The position numbers and the translations under genes were made by a program. A stretch of 64,000 nucleotides of DNA from Rotaria sp. Silwood1 (taxonomy: Eukaryota; Rotifera; Eurotatoria; Philodinida; Philodinidae), in assembly GCA_905250075.1 (NCBI GenBank), contig CAJNOP010000033.1:363654-427653 (forward strand), read 5' to 3'. Position 1 is the stretch's first letter, and each line of letters begins with the position of its first letter. Below, in pieces: positions 1-14,048 of this stretch. The notes beneath the pieces are model-generated. The model was given only the letters and a program-made list of their open reading frames with translations. It was not told the DNA's origin and did not search any database.

Positions 1-3000
1 GATGAAGTCGATCGAACTATGCTTCCTCTTTTCTCTCCCTTGATTCTCTCATTCTAAGCGAGAGAGAGAAGAGTGAACAAACATTTCTTTCATCTACTAT
101 TCGACTAGAACAAACATACTAGCAAACAGGTAGTAGGTACTACGGCCATCAGCCGCCACAGGGAACGTGTTCTTTCTTTCTCTCTTACTCTGTCCCCTTC
201 TCTATGCAACTTATAATTGTTAATATTCTTATCTAAACAGTGCTGCTTACAATTTTTTTTACTAAGCATAAGTTTGTCGACTGATTTTACAAGTGGCAGC
301 ATTTTTAATTCGTTGTCATTGTATGGTCTCAAATCTCGTTTTTTTTCTCGTTCTCTCTCTCTCTCTCTCTCTTTTTCTATTCAAACTAACGCAATCGGAT
401 CAATATGTAAAGAGAGCAAGCGAAATAAATCGAGTGAGTGCATTATTAGTATCGCTCGAACGAGTCTTTGTCAACAAATATATATTTCAATGTGCAAATT
501 CAAGTAGGAAAGAGAGAGAATTGTACATATGTACACATGGTGTATATATATACTTCAGATTGCAAGGGCTCCTTATACACAAATCCATATGAAATAAACC
601 CGTTGTGTCGTATTTTGCGTAGGCGTTCTTGCAAGGATAGACACGCTCTCTCGTGTAGAGAATTTCCTTGTATAACGTACTATGCAAGTACCACTCGGAT
701 TAATCATCGTAATGATTGTAAGTATATTTTAAAAAACAAAACGATTTCAAATAATGTTTTAATTATCCACTTGGTTTACTATTATATACCGTTTGAAAAC
801 TATGAAAAATATCGGTATTATTATCGTCATATTTATATTTTTCATCTGGTTGATCAATACTTATTTTATTATAAACTTCATTGCTTTTTATAAATTTTTT
901 TCTTTAGTCACGGGATGAGTTTTTTTTTGTTGATCATAATAAATTTTTTCATTCTTCTATATTTATCTTTTAGTTCAAGTAATAAATCCTTTCTAGCTTG
1001 ATATTCATATAAATCATTAAGTGTTTGATAAATACTCAAATATTTACATGATTCAACACCATCTGATTGATGATTAGTAGCGTCAATAAATATAAGAACA
1101 AATCAAAAGGTGTATCATATGAAAATATCCAACATATAAATAGAAGCACCATTCACGTATTCTATGAAGGAACTTTTTTGATACAAGTCATATTTAAAGA
1201 TATATTGGTTGGTGCAACCATCATTGTTATACTGAATACAAAACAATACAAACGTCTTTAATGTTACGCATCATTAGTTATAGACATTGAAAAAAAAACC
1301 ATGTGAGAGATAGCAAGCTTTGTTTAATGATTAAATAATCACCTTGAATGTATATAGATCAAATGAAATGTATATAAAATTATTAATGCTTGTATAAGAA
1401 AGTTTTTTTTTAATAAAAAAAAAAAGAAAACAATTTTTATTTGAATTCGTAAAAACATTTACTGAAAAAATATCTTCAACAATTTAATACAATACAAATC
1501 ATTGATTGTTGAGACTGATTAAGTAATCGGACAAGTATGCATTTTTAAGTTTTGTATCGCTGTTTTCTTTTTTGGCATGATAATCTTTTGGTCAACACTT
1601 CTTAAGTTTAAGTATTAAATCATAATTGAGCACATAATCTTAGTTAGTTTTTTTTTCGAATAGCATTTATTAGTACAAGCTCAAGTTAATTTTAAAGTCA
1701 AAGAAATTTATTTATGTATTGACTTGAATATAAAAATGATAACTTAAGGGCATTACACCTGCCTTTCATGGTCCATAATCTTGGTTTTATTTTAGTAGTT
1801 ATTGTATCATCTGAACTAGCATCTCTGCACTGAGTATATTGTACGGATTCCAAAATTGTCTTTAAATGTTAACAAATTCGACGAGAAATCGATTTTTTAC
1901 TGATCAAAAATAGCAAATCGTATTTTTCTTAAATCAACATTGTCTATGGAAAAAAAAGTGCCGAAACGTCCCCATTTATCCGGCCTGGGAAACCTGATGG
2001 TAGTCTTACAAAAAAAAAACATGCGTTTCTTATGGTACCCTCGATGTTTTTACTTTCTTCTTATGCGAAGGACAAAAAATAAAAAGATACTCACCTCAAA
2101 CAGTGTCAAGTGCTTGAAAAGACATTTTCAGCTCGATCGAATATAGCATCTCGAACAAATGAATACGACCGCTTTACGTTGTCGTGACTCTAGTATTTCA
2201 TAGAAAACAGCATTCAAAAGCTTTCAGTCTATGACAAATTTTTATCTAATCGTTCAGATCTACCTGCTCTGAAAATTTCAATTTTTTCTACTGAACCGTT
2301 CTCTAGAAATCCCGGAAGGAAGGGAATGTATTTTTAAACTTGTTACTGTTCTTCGAATAATTTATTTTACTACTGATCGAAAAAGTTCCATGAGATCTCA
2401 CACAATCACCTAGTGTATGGTTAGAAAATATGAGAAAGTACTGATTTTAACATAGAAGTGTTCCGAAATCGGCAAGAATGAGAGGAGGAGATTGATGATT
2501 TACGAAACAGATTGGATGATTCATTCTAAACTTTACCGAAATTGTGAAAATCTGAATGTTCTTTTTGAGAAATGACAAGCAAAAACAACAATAATAGGCT
2601 GTAAAAAAACATGAAGGTTTTTCTAGAATAGGAATGGCACCTGTCCTATTCGATACACTCCTGTTTTGATAGTTACTAGCAACAGAAATATTAGATTAAA
2701 AGCTTAAAAACCAGAAAAGACATTTTTTCCAAACGAATGGCTATCGTGTTACGATGTTGGCACCAAATGGTCTACCGGCTTAGTAGTATGAAAAAGACAA
2801 CAAAAGACACTCTTGTATCGGGTTCTTTCAATAAACTCAAAATCCATTTGTACAAAAAAAGTACAAAATAAAACTGCATATGTATTATATATATATGTTG
2901 AGAGATCTTACGAAAGAAAAATAAAAGTTATATAACATCAATTCGACAGTATTGCTCAAATTTCCTATTTTTCGAATATGTTTTATCAATGATGAGTACA

Positions 3001-5515
3001 GCTAAAGGGAAGATTCAAGCTCATATCTACTCCTTGAAGAAGCTGCGATTTGAAAACGTTCAGAATTCTGAAAAAAAATCACAAGATCAGAAAATAATTA
3101 GAAATAGAGATGTAAGCCGATGCCTTCTGATTTAAGACTAGAAATTTTTAAAAAAACGAATATCTATTTTTATGTCACAGTGGCTTAACCACGATCGACC
3201 TATACCCTAAATCAGAAAACTATTCTATAGTCAGAAACTTTGTCAATTTTTCAGAAGATCTGACAAATATGATCAACAATCACAAGTCATAAACGTCTAC
3301 ATAATGATGCCTGAGATTTATTCAGATTTATTACTGAAAAAAAAATGGAAAAGAGGGGTTTTTTTCATTTAATTCCAAAGTTTTGATGACAATAATACTG
3401 CCAGATGCTTTTTTTTGTTGTATTCAAACATATAAAGACTATTTATTTTTGTCTTTTTTAAAAATCATCTTGTTTGAGTATAACTTTTTTTGTAAAATCT
3501 AAACGAAATCTTTATGAATGATAACAAAAAAAGCGACCTCTTTAGCATTAATTACTTCGATTGGCTGTCAATAAACAATTATAAAAGCTATTCGTTTAGT
3601 TTAGTATGTGTCAGTTTTCTCCAAACGAAAAATCACGACTATCATTAAATCGATGTACTTTGTATTTTCCAACTAATTGGTTTAAATTACCTTATGGCAT
3701 TTTTGTTACTTTATTCATGCATATAATTATTTAATAATACATAATAATCGATGAATTCATAATGATAACATAATATATTCAGCAGACATATTCTTTAATA
3801 CAAAAAATCTCAAGCCTTTATTGAATATGTTGATCAAAATGTTTAAACTAGACTATGATATATGAATTAGATCATCAAATACAGATATATATGTCAAACT
3901 ATATTAATAAACTATGATGTAACTGATAATGAAGTAACAATTCTTGGTTAGTAGACTACGTATATATTTGTTTTGATTATAATAAATTTTTTATTTAGTT
4001 ACTCATGTTGAGAAGACTCTTATTGAGAGAGTAATACTGATGATCTTTATTGAATTGAGTTATAAAAATATTACATTATTATCATTCATATGATAATGTA
4101 TCCATAGTTACTATCGCATGATTTAGATCTTATCAGTATGTAATCAATCATTGTTATTTCAATATCAATAAATAATAAAAAATTTATATATCGATAGAAT
4201 TTCTTTATTATATACGACAAGTTTTATTTATTAAATATTAGATAGATGCAATTCAGCTTCAGTAGGTTTTTATGATCAGGAAATATATATACTCTGATCG
4301 ATGGATTATTTAATAACTTAAAAATCTTTGCATTTTTTCTTAGCGTTCGTAGGAAAATACTAAGAAAATTTCGTTGTAAAAAATTCACTAATAAAGATTA
4401 GAAACTTTTCTTTTTTTTTTTTTTTATTGTGGACAAAATAAGAAAAGAGAAAATTAAATATAATCTGAAGTCATGTCTTTCACTCTATCGATTCTGGAAA
4501 AAAACGACAACTTTCGATGTTATCTGCTGATTATTCGAAAAACGTCCTTCTTCTTTAACATCAAATGCATTTATGGAAATACGTATTTGGTATAATGAGC
4601 TTCCATAACTTTTAATTCGACGAAAATACTCTTCCATTCATAATGTTGAAATAGTATTTAGGATTTAGGGTTGAGTCAAAGGATTTTTTTTAATAAAACT
4701 CTTTTTTTTTTCGACATAAAAAAATTTTCATGAAGAGCAAACTTTATATGTAGAATCAACATTAAATGATTTATAATGTATTAATCTTCTCATATAAAAT
4801 TTATTCTATTTAGATATAAAGTATGAGTTTCTTTCGTAGTGATTTTTCAGATTATGTCAACATTTGGTAGATGATTAAGCAATATTGAACCGAAAAAAAG
4901 TTTTTTACGTTAAAAAAAAATCACATATTCACCTTTCTATAGAAAAATATTCGCTGTGTCCTTGTTGTTATATTTAGCTTCACAATGTTGACGTCTGTTT
5001 CATTTGATCAACATTATCATTCGTTATTGTTATATTTCGTTAATAGTAATATAAATTTCTCTACTAGAATCAGTTCAGTGAGGAAATACCATTGCATATA
5101 TTTTATTACATCGATAAATATGATTTCAACTTTGTAATGACAATTTATTCTATATTCGATTGATAACTATAAAAGAATATATATTGTAAGTGACGAAATA
5201 ATGCATTGAAGGTTAGTGAAGCGTACTGTAGATATCAACAATGATGGTGAATAAATAAAGAACGAAAAACATTACTCTCAATGGCACACTAACTATTTAC
5301 ATTAATTTTATAATTAAGTTTTTTTGTTTATGTTTTTAGTATGTAGTATTGTTGAGTAACGTTGATTTTTATTTTGTTTGGTAATAAATTTATTAGAATA
5401 TTAACATTTATTACTAATAAACAAATATGAAAATGTTAATAATTAATTATGAAATTTTATATTATAAATAAAACATTTTAAAAAGAAAATGTTTTGTTCT
5501 ATTTTCCAGATAGGT
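1..5515. other. Gene-free AT-rich leader region
   Basis: No coding exon could be supported in this 5.5 kb. It has scattered short open frames with no family resemblance, runs of A and T, and near the left edge a pyrimidine-rich tract around 341-376. A sequence at about 700-725 ends in a consensus-like donor (GTAAGTAT after position 717), and a consensus acceptor (TTTTCCAG) sits at 5502-5509 just before the DLST start codon. A spliced non-coding leader exon for DLST is therefore possible, but the distance is large and nothing else supports it. Confidence 0.5.
341..376 (+). repeat. (CT)n microsatellite
   Basis: A pyrimidine tract dominated by a run of about ten CT dinucleotides, followed by TTTTTC. 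Simple repeat; no function inferred. Confidence 0.9.
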
Positions 5516-8500
5516 ATGTCTCAAATTGTTTTATTACGTGCATTACATTGGAGTTCAAGTATTGCTACTGCATTGCGAAGGACAACTTCTGTACATCGAC
5601 TACATCAATATCAAAATCATTATTCATATTCAACTTTATTAACATCATCTAATGAAATTTTAGTTAGAGAAAATAATACAAATATAAAACGAGTAAGAAT
5701 ATATCTAATTTTATTCTTAACTAATGTTATTTTACTTTGTAATCATAAGTCTATCTATATGAGAATAGTAATAATGAATATTATCTATAAACTTCTTAAC
5801 AAAATAATTCATTAAGGCTTCTCACCTTCAAAAAAATTGATCTTCGACTAAAACAATTCAAATTGTTTGAAATTTTCAACCCTATATCATAACGTTTTCA
5901 GGAAATATTCCTTTTGCAACCTGAAATTCTATCTAGAATCTAATTATATAAATCTAATTTTTTATTTTATTTAAAAGAACATGTTAGACTACACTGTCTG
6001 ATACAATTCTTTTTTTATTCATTGTTACCTTTTATACAGAAAAATAAAACAAAAAAATGACTAATTCAATACTCAGAAAAACTCTCAAAAAATAGTCATC
6101 TATTTATAGAAGTGCTTTCTTTTATATAATAATGAAAAGATCTAATTCAATGAACGAGGTTTGTCAGTTCAAACAAAAGAAAAAGCAACTGACTACAATG
6201 AAGCTCCCTAGAGAATTTCAAAATGTGTGATCAAAAAAAGAATTACGCGCCAAATAAAATTGTGAAAGATCTAATCTCAACGTATTCCCTCATGTATTTA
6301 TCTTAATTTCGATTAATTTGACAGAAATGAACTTTTTTCGAGAGGTGGCAAGGGAACTTGATCAGTAAGTATAAATATTCATCAGTCATCTTTTTTCTAG
6401 AATCATTCTACTAAGACATTACTTATTAATTCTTCTCATGCTTCAGTTTATACATTTACGTGTTGTCTTCATACGAGTCCAATATATTGTATGTAATATT
6501 TTTTCTTAAATTTGAATCTTATCATTTATTTTTTTATGATTAGTTGATACAGTTGATGTAAAAACACCATTATTTTCTGAATCAGTGAAAGAAGGTACCA
6601 TTCGATTATTAAAAAAGGTTGGAGATAAAGTATCTGCTGATGAAACAATAGCTGAAATCGAAACAGACAAAGCAGCTTTAAATATTAATGCACCACAAGC
6701 AGGTACAATTGAAATATTCCTTGTCGCTGATGGTGATAATGTTACAGCAAATACTCACATAGCCAAACTTAATACAAATAATGATGTAAAACCAGTATCA
6801 GGTTTGTTTGTTTTTTAAGAGATAAAAACGTCTAGTCGTAATTTTTCGAATAGAAAATAAAAAAGCTTTATCAATCGAGAAAATCGATGCAGAAAAAGTC
6901 AAACATACATTAGATGAATCGATAGATAAAGTCAATATTGAACAAACAAAAGAAAAATCATCTACAAGTTTCATTTCATCTAAACCATCGCATATATTAA
7001 CTTCAGTAGCTGGTTCAAAACTTGATACTTCAGCACCACAAAATTTAACTACATCAACTAAACAACAAGTTAGTGAAGCACGATCAGAAACACGTGTAAA
7101 AATGTCAAAAATGCGTATAAGAATAGCTGAACGTCTTAAACAAGCACAAAATACATGTGCTATGTTAACAACTTTTAATGAAATTGATATGAGGTTAAAT
7201 AAAAGAAAAAGATCTCTTTAGAATTTACATCTATGATAATTTTTTTTAGTAATATTATTGAATTTCGTAAAAAATATGCTGATCAATTTTTCAAACGTCA
7301 TAAAATTAAATTAGGATTTATGTCAGCATTCATTAAAGCATCTGCATGTGCTCTTGTAGATAATCCTATTGTTAATGCAAGTAATAAATAATATATTTTC
7401 AAATATTTCATAATGATGTTTTCTTTTTTTATGTCGTTTTAAAGTTATTGATGAAAATGAAATAGTCTATCGTCATTACATTGATATTAGTGTTGCTGTT
7501 GCTTCATCAAAGGTGATTTGTTAAGATGAAAGAAAGAAAAACATATGGTTCTTTACTTTAGGGTTTAGTTGTACCTGTCCTTCGAAATGTCGAAAAAATG
7601 AATTATGCTGATATTGAACGTGCAATAAATGAATTTGGTGAAAAAGTAACATGAAAGTCTATAATGAAATTTTTTGAAATATATATTTCATTTCATTTCT
7701 ATAGGCAAAAAATAATTCCCTTGCCATTGAAGATATGGATGGTGGAACATTTACAATAAGGTAAAAACCTTTTTTTTTGTTTTTCTTTAAATTCAGAAGT
7801 TATCATGACTTACTCAACAGATCTGTTCGAGATATATAGATATCTATTGACATCGGTCTGCACTTAACTCTCTAACATGAATTATGTCTTTAGTAGACCG
7901 ATCTATATCGATAATTATTATTCTAAAACTGTTATAACTAATGATTAAACTTCGGTGCTTCCAAAAATCCTTGAAATGAAACCTTTAAATCATCATACAT
8001 GCAAAAGTTTTTAAATCTACATTCATGAGGGAAAATTATTTCTTCTTCTCTCAATCTGTTTGTATCGAATGCCCTTCGTCTCAAGTGAATGTTGGTTACA
8101 AAAGTATTTTAAATATTGTACTTTAGTGAAGTGTATGATTGGTTACGACCTACTTCACTGAAGAATGTACGTCATTCAATACAATCGACCAACACCACAA
8201 ATGAGTTGGTTACTAGAATACGTCATGGTTGAGTTATCTCTGGTTTTTCTTGACATTTTCTGAATGTTTTAGTAATTTCATTTTATCTATATTTGTATAA
8301 TAACTTGCATGATATTCTTTGAAGAACTTTGAATCGACGACAAAGAGAGTTTAATGATCCAAATCATTAAAACAGTTAGTAAATGCAAACAAAGAGATAA
8401 CCCAGTCATGAAATATTCTGTCAGCCAATTCATTTGTAGGATTTTTTCAATTGTATTGAAAGATGTATATTATTCATTGAAGCATCTTGTCATCAATCGT

Positions 8501-10658
8501 ATACTACACTACAATAAAGTACTTAAGCCATCCTTGTGACTAATATCCACTTGAGACTAAAGGGGTTGTATAAGAAAAGAATGAGAAAGGAAGGAGACTT
8601 TTGCCTTGTTTAAGTATTGAACTACGTGGTGTATTTAATCTCAAATAATTCAATAGTGAAAATTGTTCAAAATAGATTTAAGACTTTCGCATCTTTTTCA
8701 TAATTTAACTATTTCGATTTCGCTTAATTTTTGCAACCATCGAACTCTACTAGCAACATTTTGTGTGTTTGATAAATCCTATCATTATCAGATGCTAGCT
8801 TTTATTAACGTTGTATTTTATACAACGTGAGGTGAATTTCAATTAAAAATAAAACTATCATTGAATGTACATTTTAGTAAAATAAATCAAATATTATTGA
8901 TACTGAAAATTATTAATATTCAGTCAAGAGAATAATATCTTTCATTAGCTGAAAAGAGGAACAAATACTAACACACTTAACATTGACAACAATAATAATG
9001 TAATAGTGCAACATAATCTGAATAAAAGTCTTTTTGAAGGTGATAATTGAATTACAATATAATGAGTAATGAATGAAACTATCTAATTGTTGTTGATAAG
9101 TATCTGTTATTTTTCTTTTCTTTCGAAAGACTCACTAATAAAACAACAATTGGAATACTGTAATGACCTCTTCAGTAGGCCAATAGTATAAGCAAATCGA
9201 ACAGGTGTGCCTCCTTGTATACAAGGTAATTTGGCAACTTCAGTTACCATTAGGGGGTAATGACATAAAAGATTTTATTTTTTATCTGCTGTGAGTAGGG
9301 TATAGATGCTGATGAGGTGGAGGTCTTTAGGTCCCACAGCTACACACATGCATTATATCCATACCCATATATATAACAACAAATGATGCTTTATATATGT
9401 ATAACGGCAATCGGCTTACTTATCTATCCGTAAATACTAACAAATATTATAGTTAGTTGAAAATGTCTAAAACAATTTTTTTTTCATGTTGTTACCCCCC
9501 AATGGTAACTCCAGTTGCCATTTTATGTCGTAGTCTCTTGTGGATGTGAGTGTGAAAATTTTGAAATGTATTTTATTCAATAGCAGCAAGTGTCATCAAT
9601 ATTTATCACATAACATATCATCAAAAATATATATATTGCTCATCGACAAATAAACAATTAAAAGAAAAGATGTCCTTTTTTTCTGTAATAATTTCATAAC
9701 TATCTTTGTTGTAAGTCCTATATATATTGGAGATGGAACAATGATACAAAATGTTTGTTTTTTGTCAATTAGTAGCTCAGAGAATTTTCTACACATAATG
9801 TGTAAGGAATTTTTTAATGTCCTACATTCTGCATTTTGCAATGTTTCTAAAAATAGCAATTCTACTTCGCAGTGGGGGGTAAAAGGTTAATAAACGATGC
9901 AAAAGTCATTGAAAGAATGTTGGAATCTATTTCTCAACAAAAAAAACATATCGGATTAACTTCGATGTTCTGTTTGTTTGAAAAAGCAAAGTTTCAAGAA
10001 TATATACATCAAATAAAACAATCTTTCAGAATATCTATTTTTATTATAGTTTCCATTCTCGATTTCGGTGGGGAACGCTAAAAAATCGTTGTTGAAGGAC
10101 ACTAGGTTAAGGCGATCACTTTTCAGTTCATATATCTCTAAGTTTCGTGTTCCTATTCGGTTCACTTTTTGTTACTCATGACTGTATACCATAACAAGAT
10201 TTCTATTATAAAAAAACCAAATCTATTATTCTTTTTAGCAGATTTATTACACAAAACTTTTATTCCACAACAGTAATAGATATGAGAATTTATTTAAAAT
10301 ATAAGTTCTAGAAACTACTATTTAAATTAATTTCATAAGCATTTTTTTATAGTAATGGAGGAGTATTTGGTTCGTTATTTGGTACTCCAATTATCAATCC
10401 ACCACAGTCAGCTATTCTTGGTATGCATGGAATATTTGATCGACCTGTAACTAGTAATGGCAAAGTATGTAACATTTATTTGCGTTTGTTTTTTTTAATT
10501 TTTTTCTTCTTTTTTTTTATTAGATAGAAATTCGTCCGATGATGTATGTGGCACTTACATATGATCATCGTATTTTAGATGGTCGTGATGCTGTTCTATT
10601 TCTACGAAAAATTAAGCAATATGTAGAAGATTCTCGTACTATTTTTCTCGATATTTAA
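5516..10658 (+). CDS. DLST: Dihydrolipoyllysine-residue succinyltransferase, E2 of 2-oxoglutarate dehydrogenase
   Basis: Mitochondrial E2 core enzyme of the TCA cycle: transfers succinyl from lipoyl-lysine to CoA. Exons: 5516-5692, 6447-6492, 6544-6801, 6854-7193, 7250-7380, 7445-7512, 7562-7645, 7705-7760, 10353-10464, 10524-10658, all phases compatible, 468 aa (human DLST 453). Residues 1-70 are Arg/Ser-rich and lack acidic residues at the start, as in a mitochondrial presequence. The lipoyl domain (about 76-150) has EIETDKAAL, lipoyl lysine near K117. A polar linker follows, then the acyltransferase domain with [39 protein letters not shown] and the catalytic YDHRILDG (H439, D443). There is no peripheral subunit-binding domain, as is normal for DLST. 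The 46-nt second exon is the least certain part. An ATG at 5489 exists, but the acceptor-like TTTTCCAG at 5502-5509 favours 5516 as start. Confidence 0.95.
9232..9520. mobile_element. Inverted-repeat (MITE-like) element in the long DLST intron
   Basis: Two arms about 230 bp apart are inverted copies: 9232-9262 reads GGCAACTTCAGTTACC then ATTAGGGGGTAA, and 9491-9520 carries the complement with one or two changes (C for T, G for A). The element lies inside the 2592-bp intron 7761-10352, by far the longest of the gene, and explains part of its length. No coding capacity. Superfamily not determined and no clear target duplication seen. Confidence 0.6.
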
Positions 10659-11332
10659 AGATCTAATTTCTATATATTATATTCTATTCATGATTTGTTT
10701 TTTAATGTATCGTGAAGTCTTTCAGGTCTATTAGTTTATTCAACGTTTTAATTTTTTTTATTCATGTGAATATTTCAATCTATCATATGATACTTGCACA
10801 AAAATTCTTTGTTTTTTTGTGCAGGTTATTTTTATACAAGAAAACAAAAGATTAATCAAGAATATTCTTCTTTGTCTTTGTTTTATTGTTTTGCTTTTTT
10901 TTTCAACAGTTAATCAAAGGTGTATGAGAAAAGAAAGAAAGAAAAAGTAAATGAGAAGACGGTGTAATGTGAGATAGATAGAATGTTTGTGGTCATTGAT
11001 TGGGTTTTATATTTGAGCGGACATTCATTTGATTGCCTTGAAGCGTGCAGTAAAGCATACATACAATTGATGTGATTTCATCTTCTTTGTATCGTTCTCT
11101 TTCTTTTTTTTTTCTTTTGTGGTTTCTACTGGATACATGTTGATAGGAGTGTACATAGAAGTAAAGCAAGAAGAGAGGGAGAGAGAGAGAAATGTTGATC
11201 ATCTCTTTTCTGTTGCCTGTCATTGCCGTAAGGGGTTAAGTACAATATTCGGTTTTCTTTCATTTCACTTGAACACCTGATGGCTGTTGGTAATGGTAGT
11301 TAGTCAGTGTTGTCAGCTACAGCGTATTCACT

Positions 11333-13566
11333 ATGTTCGGCCATCATTATCATTATCGTCGATGTTTTTCATTGAAACGAACGAGTGAATTTGCTCAACA
11401 TTGGTTTCGTGAACGCACATCAACCTTATCGCGTCGACATCAATCTCTCAAACGTGATACTTCATCGACTATCGATATCAGTCAGAAGGTAGTTTTGTTG
11501 TTATTGTTGATAGTTGAATGATTGACATTAAGAATACGTGTATATAATGATGTTTCTATACATATCTATTGATAAAGTAGATAAACAAAAGTTTTAAAGT
11601 GATTTGTATTTGTAGAACATTGGCCATAGAATGGCCAAAAAAAACTATGATCTTCTATTTAAACTATTATTAATTGGTGATAGTGGTGTTGGCAAAGTGA
11701 GTAATTTACAATAAAAAAAAGAATAATATGATGAATTATTTTCATTGATTTTTGTATTTTTAGACATGTATTTTATTTCGATTTTCTGATGATTCATTTA
11801 ATTCTTCATTTATTTCCACCATCGGTATTGATTTTAAAATAAAAACAATCGAACTTAATGGACGAAAGATTAAATTACAGATATGGTAAGATGATCATTC
11901 GTATCTATAAGCTATAAACAGATTTTATTAAATCTCAAAACAATAAAAAGAAAGAACCTATATAATAGAGTCATGCATTTTCTAAATAATCTTAAAACAA
12001 ATAATAATGTGTAGTTATTAAAAAGGAAGCAATAACAATAGACTTATATATGAATATGTATTGGAAAAACGAGACTGATAAAGATAGTCATCTGTACCGG
12101 TATATCATGTTACATGTTATATAATCAAATTTTATTAGTAGAACTTATAAATTTATATTCAATATTTACAGAAATAGTTTTTTTTTCTTTAGGGATACTG
12201 CCGGTCAAGAACGATTTCACACAATTACAAGTAAGATGCATTGAAATTTGTTTTAATAAAAGTATCTTTTTTTTTTCAATATATTGCCTATTTAACTCTC
12301 AGATCCTGTCAGCCCTGAAGAGATATACAACTAGTATACAAAGAGATCACGTTATGAAGGATAAAACATACAGACAAAGACTGTAAGATGTGAGGAAACA
12401 ATGTTAAAAACCACGATGTTAAAAGCTTTCGAAGCACTACAAAACGTAGAGTGTCGTTTTTATCTAGCGATACTATTGAGTCTTCCCTGCTGTGCCATGT
12501 CATCCATCTTATAGTCAATACAAACACATCCATATGGTGTATGAAACATTTTGACCTTCCTAGACAACAAATGTTGAGTTACCTTCATAACATATGGTTC
12601 TGTGAGCATTTAATATAATTGCTCTAGTAACAGTCGTCAATCGAGTGATTTAAACAGAATTTTAAGATATTTTTTCCAACAGGTATAACATACGTAGCTC
12701 AGAGAATATTCATCATAAGTACATGTACAGAAGAAATCATCTCCATATTTGCAATGCAATATTCATTTAAGACACATATATAGTGACAGTGATGAAGTCT
12801 AGACTATTGACAATTGATGGACAATTGGTAGAGAAAGAATAACTACGTAAAAAAAAATAGAACAAATCTATAAAACAAAACTATTGATGAAGTATCACTA
12901 AACTTCATTGAATTGACTAATCATTATTTGTTGATGGATTCGAAGACAAGCTAGCCCAATCATGTTCTCTCATCCTAACTTTTTTTTGTTAATCAGTAAT
13001 CAAGATACTGAAATGATGAAATTTATTCGATAGTGAAGCTTTCACATTGAAGTAGCGGTACATCGAATACAAACAGGGTATGATAGTCTGCAGACAGAAA
13101 ACATAGTCCGTACTATTGAAATAATTCATGGGTTGCATCCGTCAATATCGAATATACTTTTGATATAATTTTAGCATCATATTATCGTGGAGCAACAGGA
13201 ATCATGCTTGTTTATGATGTAACACAAGCTAGATCATTTGAAAATATTAATAAATGGCTACGTAATATTGATGATCATGCATCCGATGACGTTGTTAAAA
13301 TGCTTATCGGTAATAAATGTGACATGGACGATAAACGTTGTATTAATCGAGCACGTGGTGAAGCATTGGCACGTGAACATGCAATACCATTTCTTGAGAC
13401 ATCAGCAAAAAATAATATTAATATAGAAAAAGCTTTCTTCGAAATATCACGACTTATATTAAACAAAACTCCATTAAGTTCATCTGAACCGACAACTGGA
13501 GGATCGATCGGTGTATTGCAAGGAAATAAACAAACGAATCAATCGAACTGTATGAATTGCATGTAA
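11333..13566 (+). CDS. RAB10: Rab10-like small GTPase
   Basis: Membrane-trafficking GTPase of the Rab8/10/13 group. Exons 11333-11488, 11616-11696, 11764-11885, 12193-12230, 13175-13566. The canonical Rab start is the ATG at 11631 ([19 protein letters not shown]), giving 205 aa; an upstream in-frame exon would add 57 residues (262 aa) rich in Arg and Ser. P-loop GDSGVGK, switch [12 protein letters not shown], switch [19 protein letters not shown] and ETSAK are all present; RFHTIT, NIDDHA and [10 protein letters not shown] fit Rab10 better than Rab8. The end is odd: the protein stops ...NCMNCM, with Cys at -5 and -2, not the CC/CXC ending of Rab10, so normal double geranylgeranylation is doubtful unless an alternative last exon exists. 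The 944-bp intron 12231-13174 holds nothing recognised. Confidence 0.92.
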
Positions 13567-14048
13567 AACAAACCGAATGGTTATATCAATCAATCAGTCA
13601 CAAAGTAGAAAAAATTTATTTGTCGTTAACGTCGCATTTTTTTCCTCTTTATCTGTTATTGATTCTATTCTTTCTCTCTCTCTTTAAACAGGCGTGATCG
13701 CATGTGTAATTTTCTTTTTTTTTTGTTGGACGGTATTTGAATATATTGAATTAAAAAAATAATACATTCACAGAGGGAGATGATGAATAAATTGGAGTAA
13801 ATATCGATATTGATACTGTGTTACTGGTATCTATTAGAAATTCAAATATATATCCTGATAACTATGATTGTATGATTAATATCAAGTTATACGTAATTCT
13901 CATGAAATTAAGAATTATAAGTGATCTTATATTGGTTAATTTTCATGTAGATTATGATAATTATACAAAATGATAATTTCAATGATTTTGAAATAGATTA
14001 TATGATGTACATTTGCAATCATTTAAAAAAAAACAAGGAATATATATA

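Noticed and set aside
1940-2146. 68-codon open frame on the + strand
   Set aside because: Low-complexity Lys/Phe-rich product with no family features or splice context.
13275-13466. Minus-strand open frame of 63 codons
   Set aside because: It is the shadow of the Rab10 last exon.
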